Below are positions 1 through 9,179 of a stretch of 52,424 bases of DNA, in pieces. The DNA comes from Bacillota bacterium (GTDB taxonomy: Bacteria; Bacillota; Sulfobacillia; Sulfobacillales; Sulfobacillaceae): NCBI GenBank assembly GCA_021841025.1, contig JAKBWA010000111.1, positions 1 through 52,424 on the forward strand. The letters are read 5' to 3'. Within the stretch, counting starts at the first letter, position 1, and each line of letters starts with the position of its first letter. The position numbers were made by a program, and so were the translations under genes. Below the pieces are notes generated by a model. It was given only the letters and a program-made list of their open reading frames with translations, was not told the DNA's origin and made no database searches.

Positions 1-2
1 AA

Positions 3-110
3 GATGCTTATCGCGAGGTGACCCGCGGGATTGAAGAGTATCATACCATTCGCATTCATCGTGGCCTCCCCTACGGGTCTCCGCAAGATATGCGAATGCG
101 AGTGGCTTGA
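3..110 (+). pseudogene. IS3-family transposase, C-terminal end only
   Basis: Reading from base 3, the frame gives about 35 residues that include EEYHTIRIHRGLPYGSP and stop at the TGA ending at base 110. The Y-[NH]-x-x-R-x-H-x-x-L-x-Y-x-[ST]-P pattern is the conserved end of the DDE integrase domain of IS3-type OrfB transposases. The rest of the gene lies before the window, so I cannot tell whether it is whole. Nothing recognisable as the IS right end follows, although a strong hairpin sits 50 bases downstream. Family assignment is knowledge-based; completeness is unknown. Confidence 0.6.
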
Positions 111-158
111 GGCCAAGCTCAATGGACGCCACTACGGGTCTAAGGTTAGCCAATACCT

Positions 159-206
159 CTCCGGATGTCGCGGCGTTTTCGGAACGAAACGCGGCGACAT
201 CCGGAG
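159..206. repeat. Long imperfect hairpin behind the IS fragment
   Basis: CTCCGGATGTCG at 159-170 is exactly complementary to CGACATCCGGAG at 195-206. After one mismatch the stem continues with CGCGTTT pairing, giving about 18 of 19 paired positions around a loop of about 10 bases. There is no U-tract, so it is not a classical terminator. It could be a structural end of the mobile element or a palindromic repeat. Confidence 0.55.
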
Positions 207-432
207 ACCCAGCCGGACCCGCAAATTCTCTGGAGCCCTTCTGAATAACGTGGAGCACTTTCGTCATCATCGGTCAGATGATGAAAAACTGAGTCCGGAG
301 AAACGAGAGGCCGCACTTGTTCAAATAACGGAGGTTAGACCGCGGTTATCCCTTACCGATCGGACGCGCCGTCAGCAGCAAATCCTTGATCACCTCAAGA
401 TTCCTGAACCGATGACGAAACCCGTTATATAA
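207..432 (+). pseudogene. 3' remnant of an unrecognised gene
   Basis: The open frame ending at 432 has a coding-like tail, lysine- and glutamate-rich with SPEKREAAL and TRRQQQILDHL segments predicted to be helical. Its upstream part runs through the hairpin and IS-flanking sequence and has no ribosome binding site. I read it as the 3' end of a gene cut by the element on its left, finished by the hairpin at 448-474. No family is recognised. Confidence 0.25.
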
Positions 433-447
433 TACGACCATTCCCTC

Positions 448-474
448 GAAACCCCTTGCGCCGCAAGGGGTTTC
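448..474. terminator. Perfect 13-bp hairpin, candidate bidirectional terminator
   Basis: GAAACCCCTTGCG, one base, then CGCAAGGGGTTTC form a perfect inverted repeat 16 bases after the stop at 432. It ends in TTTC on the plus strand and lies downstream of the minus-strand sugar transporter operon as well. The run of four C or G pairs followed by T residues suits an intrinsic terminator, although the tract is short. Confidence 0.5.
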
Positions 475-812
475 ACTATGCGCGATCGGCTAACTGGGAA
501 AGTTCCGCTAGGACATTCAGTCCTGCGTGGGCAGAATTGTCGTTCAGACCCAGGAAAGATTGAGGTTCATCCATATAGTCATCGACAACCCAGACAGGGT
601 GTCACAACCCGTCCGGGGGCAATGACAATTTCAACCAGGGGGTGCAAGCTTGCAGGACTTTTCCTGATGCGAACATGCATTCGCCACTCACACCCCAGGC
701 CTTGAGAGGGATTTATTCGCGTAATACCGTTACACGTTTCGGGCTTCAGGACCCAAAACTCGTCATCGCCTGCAATCTTTAGAACTGCGCCCATCTTCAC
801 AACGATTTTTCC
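475..812. other. 338 bp with no confident gene
   Basis: A minus-strand open frame (800 down to 579, GTG start, 73 residues) begins 13 bases after the stop of the permease gene and starts with MKMGAVLKIAGDDEF. It has no recognisable domain and loses coding character towards its end. It may be the first part of a decayed sugar-locus gene. Nothing else is supported here. Confidence 0.3.
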
Positions 813-1640
813 CTAACCTTTGACGCTACCCGCCGTGAGCCCCGATTCGATCCGTTGCTGCAAAAAGAGGACAATCAAGGCAATGGGCAATGATGCCACG
901 ACCACCCCTGCGTAAATTTGCCCATAATGCACGTAATACGCATTGCGGAAATTCACCAAAGCCAATGGCACGGTGTCCATATTGGGACTTTGAATGAAAG
1001 ATAAGGCGAACAAAAAATCATTCCACGACAGCAAAAACCCCAAAATCGCAGCGGTGAAGATCCCCGGCAAAGCTATGGGAGCAAACACCTTGAGTATCGT
1101 CTGGCGAATCGTTGCCCCGTCGACCATGGCGGCTTCTTCAATGTCTTGCGGGATCTGGCCGAAGAATGCCGTTAAAATCCAGGTGGTTATGGGCAACGCC
1201 AGAATCAGATATGGGATGATCAAACTCTGGTAAGTGTTCAGCCACTGCAAGTGGCGAAAGACCAAATACAAGGGGCCCACCATGGCGATTTGCGGAAAAA
1301 ATGACACGAGAAGCACAAAACCGAGAATAGCAGCTTTCCCTTTGATGGGCATCCGGGCTAAACCATAAGCGGCCATCGATCCCAAAATCACCGAAATAAT
1401 GGTCGTGACCCCTGCCACGAACATACTGTTAAGCAAAGGACGCAGGAAATTTTCTACGGCAAATATGGCTTGATAATGAACCAACGTCCACTGCACCGGA
1501 AGCATGCCCGTAGTGGGCTGGTTTAGCGAAATACTGGATTCCATGGAAGATTTGAACACCCAGTAAAAAGGAAACAGTGAGTACAGAATGATAATCACCA
1601 CAAGGGCGTAAAAGCCGCTTTGTCCAAACCACCTTCTCAT
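813..1640 (-). CDS. Carbohydrate ABC transporter permease, MalG type
   Basis: This is an inner-membrane channel subunit of a sugar importer. The 275-residue protein has about six hydrophobic segments, the first at residues 10-30. The cytoplasmic EAA loop that docks on the ATPase is clear at about 168-190 (EEAAMVDGA followed by the conserved G and P). The short N-terminus and C-terminal QQRIESGLTAGSVKG tail are characteristic of MalG-like partners (the LxxGLTxGxVKG ending is common). Its ATG overlaps the stop of the MalF-type gene by four bases (ATGA), so the two are translationally coupled. No ATPase gene lies in the window; families of this kind usually share an MsmK/UgpC-type ATPase encoded elsewhere. 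Confidence 0.93.
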   Translation of the reverse strand: MRRWFGQSGFYALVVIIILYSLFPFYWVFKSSMESSISLNQPTTGMLPVQWTLVHYQAIFAVENFLRPLLNSMFVAGVTTIISVILGSMAAYGLARMPIKGKAAILGFVLLVSFFPQIAMVGPLYLVFRHLQWLNTYQSLIIPYLILALPITTWILTAFFGQIPQDIEEAAMVDGATIRQTILKVFAPIALPGIFTAAILGFLLSWNDFLFALSFIQSPNMDTVPLALVNFRNAYYVHYGQIYAGVVVASLPIALIVLFLQQRIESGLTAGSVKG

Positions 1641-2584
1641 GTCACGAATCCCTCCCGTTGCCGCAGGATGCGGACATAAATTGCCGCGAGCAACAGCGCC
1701 AGGATAGTAATGACAACCGCAACCGCAGCACCATAGCCAAAATTCAGGGAAACCATGTATTTGTACCAGTTATAGTAGGCAATGACTTCTGTGCTCCGCC
1801 CCGGTCCTCCGCCCGTCATAACAAAGATGGTGTCGAATACCAGCATCGCGCTTAAGGTCCGGAAAATCAAAGCCACGAGGATTGCTGGACGCAAGAGCGG
1901 AAGAGTTAAGGACCAAAAAGATTGCCATGCTGAGGCACCGTCAATTTTGGCGCTTTCATAAATTTCTTGAGGAATGGTCTGAAGACCGGCTAAAAGGAGT
2001 AACGCGATAAAGGGGGTGTTTTTCCACATGTCGCTCAAAATAATCGGCACCCACGCCAAAATCGGCGAATTAAACCAAACCGCCTGTGCCCCCGGCAAAT
2101 GCAAAGATTTCAGGGCAAAATCCACAAATCCGGAACGTATATCAAAGAACATTTTCCATAACAATGCCGATACGGCTGTGGGAATGGCCCAAGGGATAAG
2201 AATGGAAGCCCTGACCAATCCCCGGGCCCGAAACTTGCGGTTAACCACCAAGGCGAGAATCATACCAGCCACGAATTCCAATGTCACCGAAATCACGACA
2301 AATATTCCCGTGTGCAGCAAATCTCCCCAAAACGCCGGATCTGTCATCAAACTATGATAGTTTTGCAGTCCGACAAAATGCTGCGTGCCTGGTTCTGTCG
2401 CCACGTCAAATCGTGACGACAGAACCAGATTATATATCAACGGGTAAATGGCCACCAGGGCCAAGGCGATAATCGCGGGCATGACCAATAGATACCCCAC
2501 TCGTCTGCGCCTGGCCAAATACGATGCGCCAGGACGCCTTTGCGTCAGCTGATCGGGGGATTTGGTCGCCAGTTTAGCCGCCAT
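1637..2584 (-). CDS. Carbohydrate ABC transporter permease, MalF/UgpA type
   Basis: The 315-residue membrane protein is the second permease of the importer. It begins with a basic cytoplasmic stretch ending in RRRR near residue 28, then a hydrophobic segment at about 30-55. The EAA loop is at about 210-236 (ESAKIDGAS, then conserved leucines and prolines). The periplasmic LGLQNY-like motif after the first segment (VGLQNYHSL, about 71-79) is typical of MalF/UgpA subunits. It overlaps the end of the binding-protein gene by 11 bases and the MalG-type gene by four, which supports a three-gene operon in the order binding protein, MalF, MalG. Confidence 0.93.
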   Translation of the reverse strand: MAAKLATKSPDQLTQRRPGASYLARRRRVGYLLVMPAIIALALVAIYPLIYNLVLSSRFDVATEPGTQHFVGLQNYHSLMTDPAFWGDLLHTGIFVVISVTLEFVAGMILALVVNRKFRARGLVRASILIPWAIPTAVSALLWKMFFDIRSGFVDFALKSLHLPGAQAVWFNSPILAWVPIILSDMWKNTPFIALLLLAGLQTIPQEIYESAKIDGASAWQSFWSLTLPLLRPAILVALIFRTLSAMLVFDTIFVMTGGGPGRSTEVIAYYNWYKYMVSLNFGYGAAVAVVITILALLLAAIYVRILRQREGFVT

Positions 2585-3848
2585 GGCCGCTCACAATGGC
2601 CTGGACCGCTTTTTGGGCTTGATCCAATGCCTGCTTAGGTGTTAATTGACCAGAATAGGTCGCGGACAATGCCTCCTGGATCCGGGCCGATATTCTGGGG
2701 TATAACGGGGTAACCGGGCGTGGAGTGGCATCGGCGTAAACTGCCTCCTCTTGTTTAAACCAAGGAGCCTTTTTCAGCAATGAAGGGGTATAAGCGTCAG
2801 TCCGAGCTGGCGGATCTCCTGATATTAAGGCGCGTTGCGTCATTGTCTTGGCCGAAGTCAGGAATTTTACCAACTCCCAAGCCTGTTTAGGATATTTGGT
2901 ATTCTTGTTAATCACCAAATCGTCGCCACCCAAAGACGCTGTGGGCTTGCCGCCCTGAACGGGAGTCGGTACAAATCCCACCTGATTAGCCACTTTAGAC
3001 CCTTTTTGTTCTGCCAGAGGATATAAATAAGGCCAGTTAGTGGCAAATACTGCCCCTCCTGATAAAAAGGCCTGTTGCACATTGCCTTCTTCCCATCCTG
3101 TGACCGCTTTGGGAGACAATCCTGATTTAATGGCGTTATCCAGCCATGTCAGTGCCCGAATATTTTGGGGGGAGTTTAAAACGGGTTGCCCCTTGGAATT
3201 CAAAAACGATCCTCCAAATCCTCCTGACACGTCTTGAAACACGGTCACAGCCCCTTCATATTTGTTGCCCTCAAATGCCAGCCCAATCAGTTTAGGGTTT
3301 TTCGCCATGGCTGCCCTGGCATCAGCAGCCAACTGGGTAAATGTACGAGGGGGTGTTTTAACCAAGTTTGTGCGGTAATATAAGCCTTCCACGTTAATAA
3401 ACCAGGGAATGGCATAGAGTTTTCCTTGATACTCTCCCGCTTTAACCATCCCTGGATAAAATTTGCTCATATTAGGATGAAATTGATTCAATGGCATGAT
3501 CCACTTGGCCGCAGCAAATGTTGGCGGCCAAATGACGTCCGATGTAATCACATCGGGTGTGGCCGATCCGGAATTTAAGTCTGTCACAAGGGTTTGATAA
3601 GCGCTATTGGATGACGCCGATAGTGTCTCAATCTGAACATGGATATGCGGGTGCAATTTTTCAAATTCTTTGACAGCTTGTGCTGTGGCTTGAGCTTCGG
3701 TGCCAAGACCTTGGGTCGCAAACACCAATTTGACCGTTTTAGACCCGGACGCCTGGGTGCTGCTTCCACACCCCGCCAACGCTGCCGTCAAAAACACGGC
3801 ACTAAAAACTCCCACCGTGCCTCGCTTTACGCGTGTATTGTTTACCAT
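2574..3848 (-). CDS. Extracellular sugar-binding lipoprotein (ABC importer)
   Basis: This 424-residue solute-binding protein captures sugar outside the membrane and hands it to the two permeases. It has a positively charged start, a hydrophobic stretch and a lipobox (LAGC, about residues 23-26), so it is a lipid-anchored protein after SPase II cleavage. Family 1 features include the LVFATQGLGTEAQ strand, the DVITSDVIWPP segment and GGDDLVINKNTKYPKQAWELV near the C-terminal third. I moved the start to the ATG at 3848 because AGGAGG lies 7 bases before it; the longer frame to 3887 has no such site. The substrate is not visible in the sequence; the divergent debranching-type fusion suggests an alpha-glucan or maltooligosaccharide. 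Confidence 0.92.
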   Translation of the reverse strand: MVNNTRVKRGTVGVFSAVFLTAALAGCGSSTQASGSKTVKLVFATQGLGTEAQATAQAVKEFEKLHPHIHVQIETLSASSNSAYQTLVTDLNSGSATPDVITSDVIWPPTFAAAKWIMPLNQFHPNMSKFYPGMVKAGEYQGKLYAIPWFINVEGLYYRTNLVKTPPRTFTQLAADARAAMAKNPKLIGLAFEGNKYEGAVTVFQDVSGGFGGSFLNSKGQPVLNSPQNIRALTWLDNAIKSGLSPKAVTGWEEGNVQQAFLSGGAVFATNWPYLYPLAEQKGSKVANQVGFVPTPVQGGKPTASLGGDDLVINKNTKYPKQAWELVKFLTSAKTMTQRALISGDPPARTDAYTPSLLKKAPWFKQEEAVYADATPRPVTPLYPRISARIQEALSATYSGQLTPKQALDQAQKAVQAIVSGHGG

Positions 3849-4034
3849 ACTGTTCCTCCTACCTTTGTGGTGTAGCCTTTGACCCACGAATATTTTTTGT
3901 TTTCAGTAATTTCTGGTCTCTACAATCCGTTTTGTGTAATTAATGTTTTGCGAATTTCCCGTATTGTGTCATACTTTGAGATATAATTCAATCGTTTCAC
4001 TGAAACGTTTCAATTTTTTTGATGGAGGGCGTCT
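3849..4034. promoter_or_regulatory. Divergent promoter region with LacI-type operator
   Basis: Between the transporter operon and the regulator-enzyme gene lies a palindromic cluster. TGAAACGTTTCA at 4001-4012 is a perfect 12-bp palindrome with a central CG, the usual core of LacI/GalR-family operators. CGTTTCA-C-TGAAACG at 3993-4007 is a second, overlapping palindrome. A TATAAT box at 3982-3987 sits immediately upstream, so a bound repressor would cover the start of transcription of the fusion gene and could also act on the divergent operon. No convincing -35 box was seen. GGAGGG precedes the ATG at 4035. Autoregulation is inferred. Confidence 0.7.
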
Positions 4035-7000
4035 ATGTCGCAAAATTTTCGCCGTGCACGTATTGGCGATGTGGCTAAGTTAGCCGGGGTGTCTGCATCC
4101 ACCGTGTCATATATTCTGAATAACCGGGGAAATTTTTCCGCTGAGACGGTCAGTAGAGTCCATGAGGCCGCCAGGACTCTAAACTATTCGCCCAACGCCC
4201 AGGGCCGAATATTGGTAAAGGGAGTCTCTGAAACCATTGGCATTCTTCTTCCTCCATTTCGCACAGAAGAACATTCACCCGGTATCTTTCTCGGCTTGAT
4301 GCCAGGACTGATTACTGCCTGCCAGGAAAACAATTATCATGTCATCGTGTTGGTCGGATCCAGCACCCAATATTTACAGCAGGTCGTATTGTCCAGACGA
4401 GTAGACGGTCTGATTTTGCTGCATGATCCTGATCTGGCCCAACACCGGGAAATTCTACATCAATATCACATTCCGTTTGTGGTGTTTGGCAATCCCCGCA
4501 GTGATGATTTGTCATATGATGCTGATTTGGAAGAAGCCGCCCGCATGGCTACCCAGTATCTTATTGACCTCGGTCACCGCCACATTGCCTTTATGCCTTC
4601 GAATTCTCTGCCTTGGCAAACGGAACGATACCAGGCAGCCTTTGAAAGAACGATGCGTCAATATCACCTGACCCCCACGGTTCTTGGCCACGCGCCGCCC
4701 GAAGACAGCCACAACGAGCGCCATGCAAGAGAATATCACGGAGCGTATGATGCCTTAACCCAGCTTAACCCTCCCACCGCCGTTTTGGTAACCACCCTTC
4801 GAGGCGCCCAGGAAGTCATCCACTTGGCGGAGAATCTCGGCATGCACGTGCCCAGACGGTTGTCAGTGATGAGTCTTGAGCCGATGTGGGCGCCTCAGGA
4901 CACTCATCTGGCTCTCTCTACAGTGGAAATCAACCTCAGTGAAGCTGGCTACCAATTGGCCAGGACGCTTATTACCCTTATTCACGGGAAACCTGTCACA
5001 AGCCAACGCGTCATCCCTTCACTCAATATTCGCCAGTCCACCGGTATCCCGGCCGTATTCCAGACTCCGAGCACAGACATTAGCGAGCCCGTTCTCAAGT
5101 CGGGTCCGGTTTTTGCCCTCTTTTCCACTCAAGGTCACGTAGAAGTCCATTCCAAGCGACAGGGGATTTATAGTTTTGATACACGCCTGTTATCGGTCTA
5201 TCAATGGCGAATAGAAAATGAAGTGCTAGATCCTGTGGGATTCGAAGTGCAAGACAATACCCTGTTCCTGCGGTATGTGGCTGTCCAAGAGGGAGCAAGT
5301 TTGGTACTTAGACGCCACCTTACGCTTTATGACGATCATTTGGACGATCAGTGGGAATGGGAATACTATGGACCATCTTCGTCCTGGACTTTATCTGTCG
5401 CGATGGATGCCGATTTTATCGACATTTTCGAACTGCGGGGCACTCCCAAAACAGGCGAAGGCCAGAAATCGAAATTCTTCCAGGATGATCACTATGTCAT
5501 CGAATACGCAGGGGCCGATGGCATAACCCGCCAGGTCTCTATGCAAGCCAATCCCACCCCCTATCATACCCAAGAAGGCAAATGGCAATGGCGTTTTCAT
5601 GCCTCCGACAAACAGGGACAGCTTAACGTGGGCATTCACTGGGTCAATCCGGTGAAGATTGCACCCTCTCATTCCTTCGGAGCATCTCACAGCCCCTTAT
5701 CCCCGGCATCCTCGTCCCCAAACTTTGATTTCCATGACTACCCGTGGAGTCAAATTATTCGTCAAGCGCATCAGGACTATCACCGGCTTCTCACCGACTT
5801 TGGTCAGGGGGTGGTTCCTATGGCTGGCATTCCCTGGTTTGCCACTTTTTTCGGACGCGACGCCATCATCGCCTCTTATGAATACTTGCTGTGGGATCCG
5901 AGCGTGGCCATGAACACTTTATATACCCTGGCACAGTGGCAAGGACAACAAGAAGACCCAGCACGCGAAGAAGAGATCGGAAAAATGGTTCACGAAATCC
6001 GCTTTGGAGAAATGGCGCAAAGTGGGCAAGTACCCTTTTCTCGGTACTACGGCTCGGTCGATGTCACACCGCTTTTCTTGATTCTGTTGCTGGAAACCTG
6101 GCGTCGCACCGGTGATGATCAACTCATAGACGATTTATGGCCTCATGCCGAGAAAGCTTTAGCATGGCTTTTGAAAGCACAAGATCCTGCCACGGGATTA
6201 TTTTCTTTTCAAAATCATGGAGACCAGGGGTTAATCATCCAATCTTGGAAGGATTCGTTTGACTCGATGGTTTACGGCAGTGGTGAACATGCCAGGCCTC
6301 CTTTAGCAGTCAGCGAAGTGCAAGGCTATGCCTACCGGGCTTTAGATCTCTGTGAGCAATATTACCGGTACAAAGGCGCTATGGACAAAGCGCAGGAACT
6401 CCATAAACGAGCGGCTACTCTCAAACGCCAGTTTAACAAGCTTTATTGGATCGAGTCCGGATCTTATTACGCACTGGCCCTAGATTCTTCACTTCGTCCT
6501 CTTGATGTCTTGACATCGGACACCGGACAATGCCTTTGGAGTGGTATCGTCCAATCCTCACGCGTTCCCGCTTTGACTCACACCATCATGACGCCTGAGT
6601 TGTTTTCTGGGTGGGGAATCCGGACCCTGTCCCATGACGCCCTCACTTATGACCCCTACAGCTATCATCGCGGCAGTATCTGGCCTCACGATACCGCGTT
6701 AATCGCCAAAGGGCTGGCGCAATCGGGCATGTGGAAAGAGTCGCGAGTTGTGGCCCGGAGTCTTTTTGAAGCTGCTTCCCATTTCTCTTTTTATCGGTTG
6801 CCGGAATTGTTTTCCGGTGAACCTTCGACGTCGCCCCCCTCTCCTTATAAAGGTGCCTGCAGCCCCCAGGCTTGGGCCGCAGGATCCCCATTATTGCTTC
6901 TTCAGGTCATGTTAGGAATGGAGATTGACGCCAAGCGCCGCCTTATTACCCTTCGCCCTGAACGCCCTTGGCCTATGGGTTCTTTTGCCATTCACAATAT

Positions 7001-7097
7001 TCCTCTGACCCAGGGCGATGTCATCACCCTGCGGTTTCAGTCCAGAGGAATTGTCATTGAAAAGGTGCCGAATCATTGGAAGGTGAAAAGAAGCTAA
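4035..7097 (+). CDS. LacI-family repressor fused to amylo-alpha-1,6-glucosidase-like enzyme
   Basis: One uninterrupted 1020-residue frame holds two complete proteins. Residues 8-60 are a LacI helix-turn-helix with hinge (IGDVAKLAGVSASTVSYILN), and about 65-342 form a periplasmic-binding-like sugar sensor of normal LacI length. Residues about 356-545 match the N-terminal beta domain of bacterial debranching-type enzymes (GDE_N_bis), with the hallmark GIYSFDTRLLS at 377-387. Residues about 565-1000 are an (alpha/alpha)6 catalytic domain with IPWFATFFGRDAII at 599-612 and YHRGSIWPHD at 877-886, the usual catalytic-site motifs. The gene is divergent from a sugar importer and has a LacI-type operator before its start. 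The substrate is not certain: the family includes amylo-1,6-glucosidases and related alpha-glycosidases. I see no ribosome binding site at the domain junction near 5097. Confidence 0.93.
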   Translation: MSQNFRRARIGDVAKLAGVSASTVSYILNNRGNFSAETVSRVHEAARTLNYSPNAQGRILVKGVSETIGILLPPFRTEEHSPGIFLGLMPGLITACQENNYHVIVLVGSSTQYLQQVVLSRRVDGLILLHDPDLAQHREILHQYHIPFVVFGNPRSDDLSYDADLEEAARMATQYLIDLGHRHIAFMPSNSLPWQTERYQAAFERTMRQYHLTPTVLGHAPPEDSHNERHAREYHGAYDALTQLNPPTAVLVTTLRGAQEVIHLAENLGMHVPRRLSVMSLEPMWAPQDTHLALSTVEINLSEAGYQLARTLITLIHGKPVTSQRVIPSLNIRQSTGIPAVFQTPSTDISEPVLKSGPVFALFSTQGHVEVHSKRQGIYSFDTRLLSVYQWRIENEVLDPVGFEVQDNTLFLRYVAVQEGASLVLRRHLTLYDDHLDDQWEWEYYGPSSSWTLSVAMDADFIDIFELRGTPKTGEGQKSKFFQDDHYVIEYAGADGITRQVSMQANPTPYHTQEGKWQWRFHASDKQGQLNVGIHWVNPVKIAPSHSFGASHSPLSPASSSPNFDFHDYPWSQIIRQAHQDYHRLLTDFGQGVVPMAGIPWFATFFGRDAIIASYEYLLWDPSVAMNTLYTLAQWQGQQEDPAREEEIGKMVHEIRFGEMAQSGQVPFSRYYGSVDVTPLFLILLLETWRRTGDDQLIDDLWPHAEKALAWLLKAQDPATGLFSFQNHGDQGLIIQSWKDSFDSMVYGSGEHARPPLAVSEVQGYAYRALDLCEQYYRYKGAMDKAQELHKRAATLKRQFNKLYWIESGSYYALALDSSLRPLDVLTSDTGQCLWSGIVQSSRVPALTHTIMTPELFSGWGIRTLSHDALTYDPYSYHRGSIWPHDTALIAKGLAQSGMWKESRVVARSLFEAASHFSFYRLPELFSGEPSTSPPSPYKGACSPQAWAAGSPLLLLQVMLGMEIDAKRRLITLRPERPWPMGSFAIHNIPLTQGDVITLRFQSRGIVIEKVPNHWKVKRS

Positions 7098-7124
7098 TAC
7101 AATAGATATCGGAAGAATCATGTC

Positions 7125-7148
7125 TTAGCGGGGCAGATCTCCCGCTGA
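7125..7148. terminator. Hairpin after the fusion gene
   Basis: TTAGCGGG (7125-7132) pairs with CCCGCTGA (7141-7148), with one G-T pair, 28 bases after the stop of the fusion gene and before the convergent patatin pseudogene. No T-run follows, so it is only a candidate terminator. Confidence 0.35.
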
Positions 7149-7180
7149 GTCGGGGTCCGAGCAACTGTTGTCTTAGATTG

Positions 7181-8017
7181 TCAGGGCTTGTCGGATTGGC
7201 CTGAAATAAAAGATTCGATTTGGGGCCAGGACTGGAGTGCTGTTTGACGTCCTGTTGCCACCAAACGCTCAAAGTCACGGAAGGCAAAAAACGGTGTCCC
7301 TTCAGTGGGAGGACAAATTGTCAATACCGGATATCCCCTGTTTTCGATACCGGCCAAATATTGCGTGACAAAAGCTTCAGAACGCGACAAGATTTCACCA
7401 ATACCCATTTTTTCTCCGTTTTTCACATCCGTCGGAGTCACATTCACTGCGAGAACCGGATGTGGGATTAACTGATATGCCCAATTGACTGGCAAGGTAT
7501 TGGCAAGACCACCATCCACATAAAGATGAGAATCTCGCCTCACAGCGTCGAAGAGGCCAGGCATGGCCAATGATTTGCCACTCACGCTTTGGCAGCTTCG
7601 AAGGGCGGTGCGGGGTAAAGACAACTGGTGACATGGTGGCAAGATCCACGGAAGTCACCGCGCATGGTATGACCCAATCCTCAATGAATTGTATCTGCGG
7701 AGCAAGTGCCAACAGACTGAAAAGAAATTCTCGGGGATTGATAAAACCCGATGCTGGCTGTCCCAAATCTGGCCATATTTCACTGACAAGGCCATGCACA
7801 TTGAGATCAAAATAGTCCCAAGGCGCGTTTGTAATCCTGCGTCCCCAGGCAATCATAGTTGTACTGTCAACCCCTGAAGATATTAACGAGGCCACGATCC
7901 CCCCGGCCGAAGTCCCGGCCACAGCCACAGGTTGGACTTTCCTTTCTTCCAACACCTGAATTACGCTAAGTGGGCCGCGCCTAATAAACCACCCCCAGAC
8001 AAGGCCAAGGAAAACAT
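7181..8017 (-). pseudogene. Patatin-like phospholipase, two frameshifts
   Basis: Patatin family proteins are serine lipid acyl hydrolases with a GxSxG / DG[GA] dyad. Starting at the ATG at 8017, which has AGGAGG 8 bases upstream, the first frame gives the oxyanion loop SGGGLLGAAH. Loss of one base near 7963 then shifts into the frame carrying VIQVLEE and the nucleophile motif GTSAGG, which runs to VVFTPHRPSK. A second shift near 7600 leads into the frame with YVDGGLANTLPV, the aspartate motif, which ends at 7181. All three conserved blocks are present in order, so the gene was once complete. Either it is a pseudogene or the assembly has two indels here; the decayed surroundings favour the former. 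Confidence 0.8.
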
Positions 8018-9179
8018 GGGACTTCCTCCTCATCTCAATTCACTGATTCATAATATTCTTTCATGGCACGGTTGGTTCCCCCGGTCTTGATCATGTTGCG
8101 CGAGCTCTCCCTCTCTTCGGCATAAAGCCTTCTCGACGACATCGGCAATCAACTCGTTTACGTCTGAAGCCGTTACGCCATGACGGGAACCTTAGGGAAT
8201 TCCAGAAACAAAATTTATGGGATGGTCTGAATTTCGCCCTGGATCGATCAGGTTGTCATAATGCACGGCATGATAATGGGAAAATTGGTCATATGCAATC
8301 TAGGGTTAGATGGTCTCTGGCTTCATGCCGAGTAATTGAGTCTCTTTTGTGCAAAACCTGGTTGACTTGGCCTACGAAATCACCATCTCTATTGTGCAAA
8401 ATGTGGTTGGAGGCTCCAACGGCGGAACTGGCCGGATCGGGGGGCCGGATTGCATGGGGAATCCCGCCAAAGACCTTTACAGCGACGGGTTGTTAATCCT
8501 TAATGCCCTAACGGGCCAGTTCACCTCATTCGCATCGTCAAACTTTGCCCGTCGGTGCACGAATCCTCGGAGTTCTGATGGGATTGTTCCCCATCATGCC
8601 ATCTTCTCGTGATCTCCCCGATGTCACCGCTTTCCTGAACTGGTCGCTGTATCAGCGAGAACATCGGAAAGAAAGAGGCGCTGATGAAAAAACCGGTTCT
8701 GCGTGACGCGATCGCGCTGGCAGGCGGTAGCCTTGGTGGGGTGCGGCACACTCGTGTCGACATAGGTGAATCCACCGACAGGGGGGCAGTACCAGCGTCG
8801 CTGTCAGCATGTGCATACTGATGGCACATTCCGCTTATCCTGCGGATACCGTCACGCAACGGGAATGGAGGGGTTTGGTAGGTGTCGCCTCGGCCACCAT
8901 GACTCCGGACGGACGGCACCGATTGGATGAGACGCCGGCGGATTTAGGTGTTTCTTCAAAACAATGATTTTCGCCTCCCCTTCTTTACGAAAGGCCGCGA
9001 ACATATGACGCGGTGAATACTTATTTGCTCAACGGATTCCCAAGAGTAATATCACTCCAACAATTACTCCCGTAAAGTTTACGATTATAAGCGTATAATG
9101 AGCCCATGACCTTGGACTACATCTATTTGCCAAAAAAATGATTGGTTACAAGGAAAAATCCCAAGACAGTTAGGCCAGA
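8018..9179. other. About 1.2 kb of decayed, non-coding-looking sequence
   Basis: Short open frames occur on both strands but none has a ribosome binding site together with a recognisable domain. Base use is irregular and frames change often. One plus-strand frame from 8683 starts MKKPVLRDAIALAGG and, if one base is dropped, continues into a lipobox-like LVGCG, which could be a broken lipoprotein. I cannot support any functional feature. Confidence 0.4.

Noticed and set aside
5097-7097. A separate glycosidase gene starting inside the fusion
   Set aside because: No ribosome binding site or start codon in a good position at the junction, and the frame is continuous with the LacI part.
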